Shown here: piece after piece, positions 5,200-5,234 of the stretch
Numbering within the stretch: the stretch's first letter is position 1
How the letters are laid out: the number at the start of each line of letters is the position of its first letter
Source of the DNA: an uncultured Lachnospiraceae bacterium
GTDB lineage: Bacteria; Bacillota; Clostridia; Lachnospirales; Lachnospiraceae
Direction of reading: 5' to 3'
NCBI GenBank assembly: GCA_947175775.1
Contig: CAMWNY010000219.1
Span: 1 to 5,234 of the forward strand
DNA length: 5,234 bases
Translations under genes and position numbers: made by a program
The notes under the pieces: generated by a model
Database searches by the model: none
What the model was told of the DNA's origin: nothing
Seen by the model: the letters and a program-made list of their open reading frames with translations, nothing else

Positions 5200-5234
5200 T
5201 TAACTACAGTGTTTACCGCAGTGCTTGCAGTCAC
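5200..5234 (-). CDS. C-terminal end of a Cys/His-rich protein, cut by window edge
   Basis: The last ten codons read DCKHCGKHCS before a TAA at 5200-5202, and a strong terminator follows directly, so this is the end of a real gene. The C-x2-C-x3-C tail with His residues looks metal-binding. Short tails of this kind occur in FeoB-associated cysteine-rich membrane proteins, among others, but eleven codons cannot settle the family. Confidence 0.5.
   Translation of the reverse strand, partial: DCKHCGKHCS

Overview
The window looks like chromosomal DNA from a low-GC Firmicute, most likely a gut-type Clostridia (inference). The evidence is its A+T-rich composition, strong AGGAGG-type ribosome binding sites, a Gram-positive-type LexA box (CGAACAAATGTTCG), and proteins typical of Clostridia: Cof-type HAD phosphatase, CxxCxxCC iron/zinc-chelating protein, extended SDR, MATE transporter and ClC channel.

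Layout. All recognisable intact or edge-truncated genes lie on the minus strand. From left to right they are: a HAD-IIB phosphatase cut by the left edge (1-428); a YkgJ-type cysteine cluster protein (1170-1835); an NAD(P)-dependent epimerase/dehydratase-like SDR (2281-3183); a MATE-family efflux transporter (3671-5071); and the last codons of a Cys/His-rich protein (5200-5234), followed by a good intrinsic terminator (5142-5187). Each intact gene has its own ribosome binding site and a fairly large upstream gap. They look like separate transcription units rather than one operon, and no shared pathway is evident.

The long gaps are not empty. Two hold decayed genes, both on the plus strand. About 600-1050 carries a multiply frameshifted and internally deleted remnant of an IS110-family transposase. 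About 1907-2257 carries the C-terminal part of a ClC-type chloride channel, broken by frameshifts, an internal deletion and stop codons. At the junction inside the IS110 remnant there is a perfect 17-bp inverted repeat (789-805/818-834).

The gap at 3184-3670 is A+T-rich and has no convincing protein gene. It does hold a near-perfect LexA (SOS) operator at 3384-3399, a second perfect palindrome at 3417-3433 and a plus-strand promoter-like sequence at 3463-3490. None of these has an obvious target.

I found no CRISPR array, tRNA, rRNA or intact mobile element. I do not see a clear new multi-gene system. The items most worth a second look are the orphan SOS box with its neighbouring palindrome, the inverted repeat inside the dead IS110 element, and the heavily decayed ClC gene.
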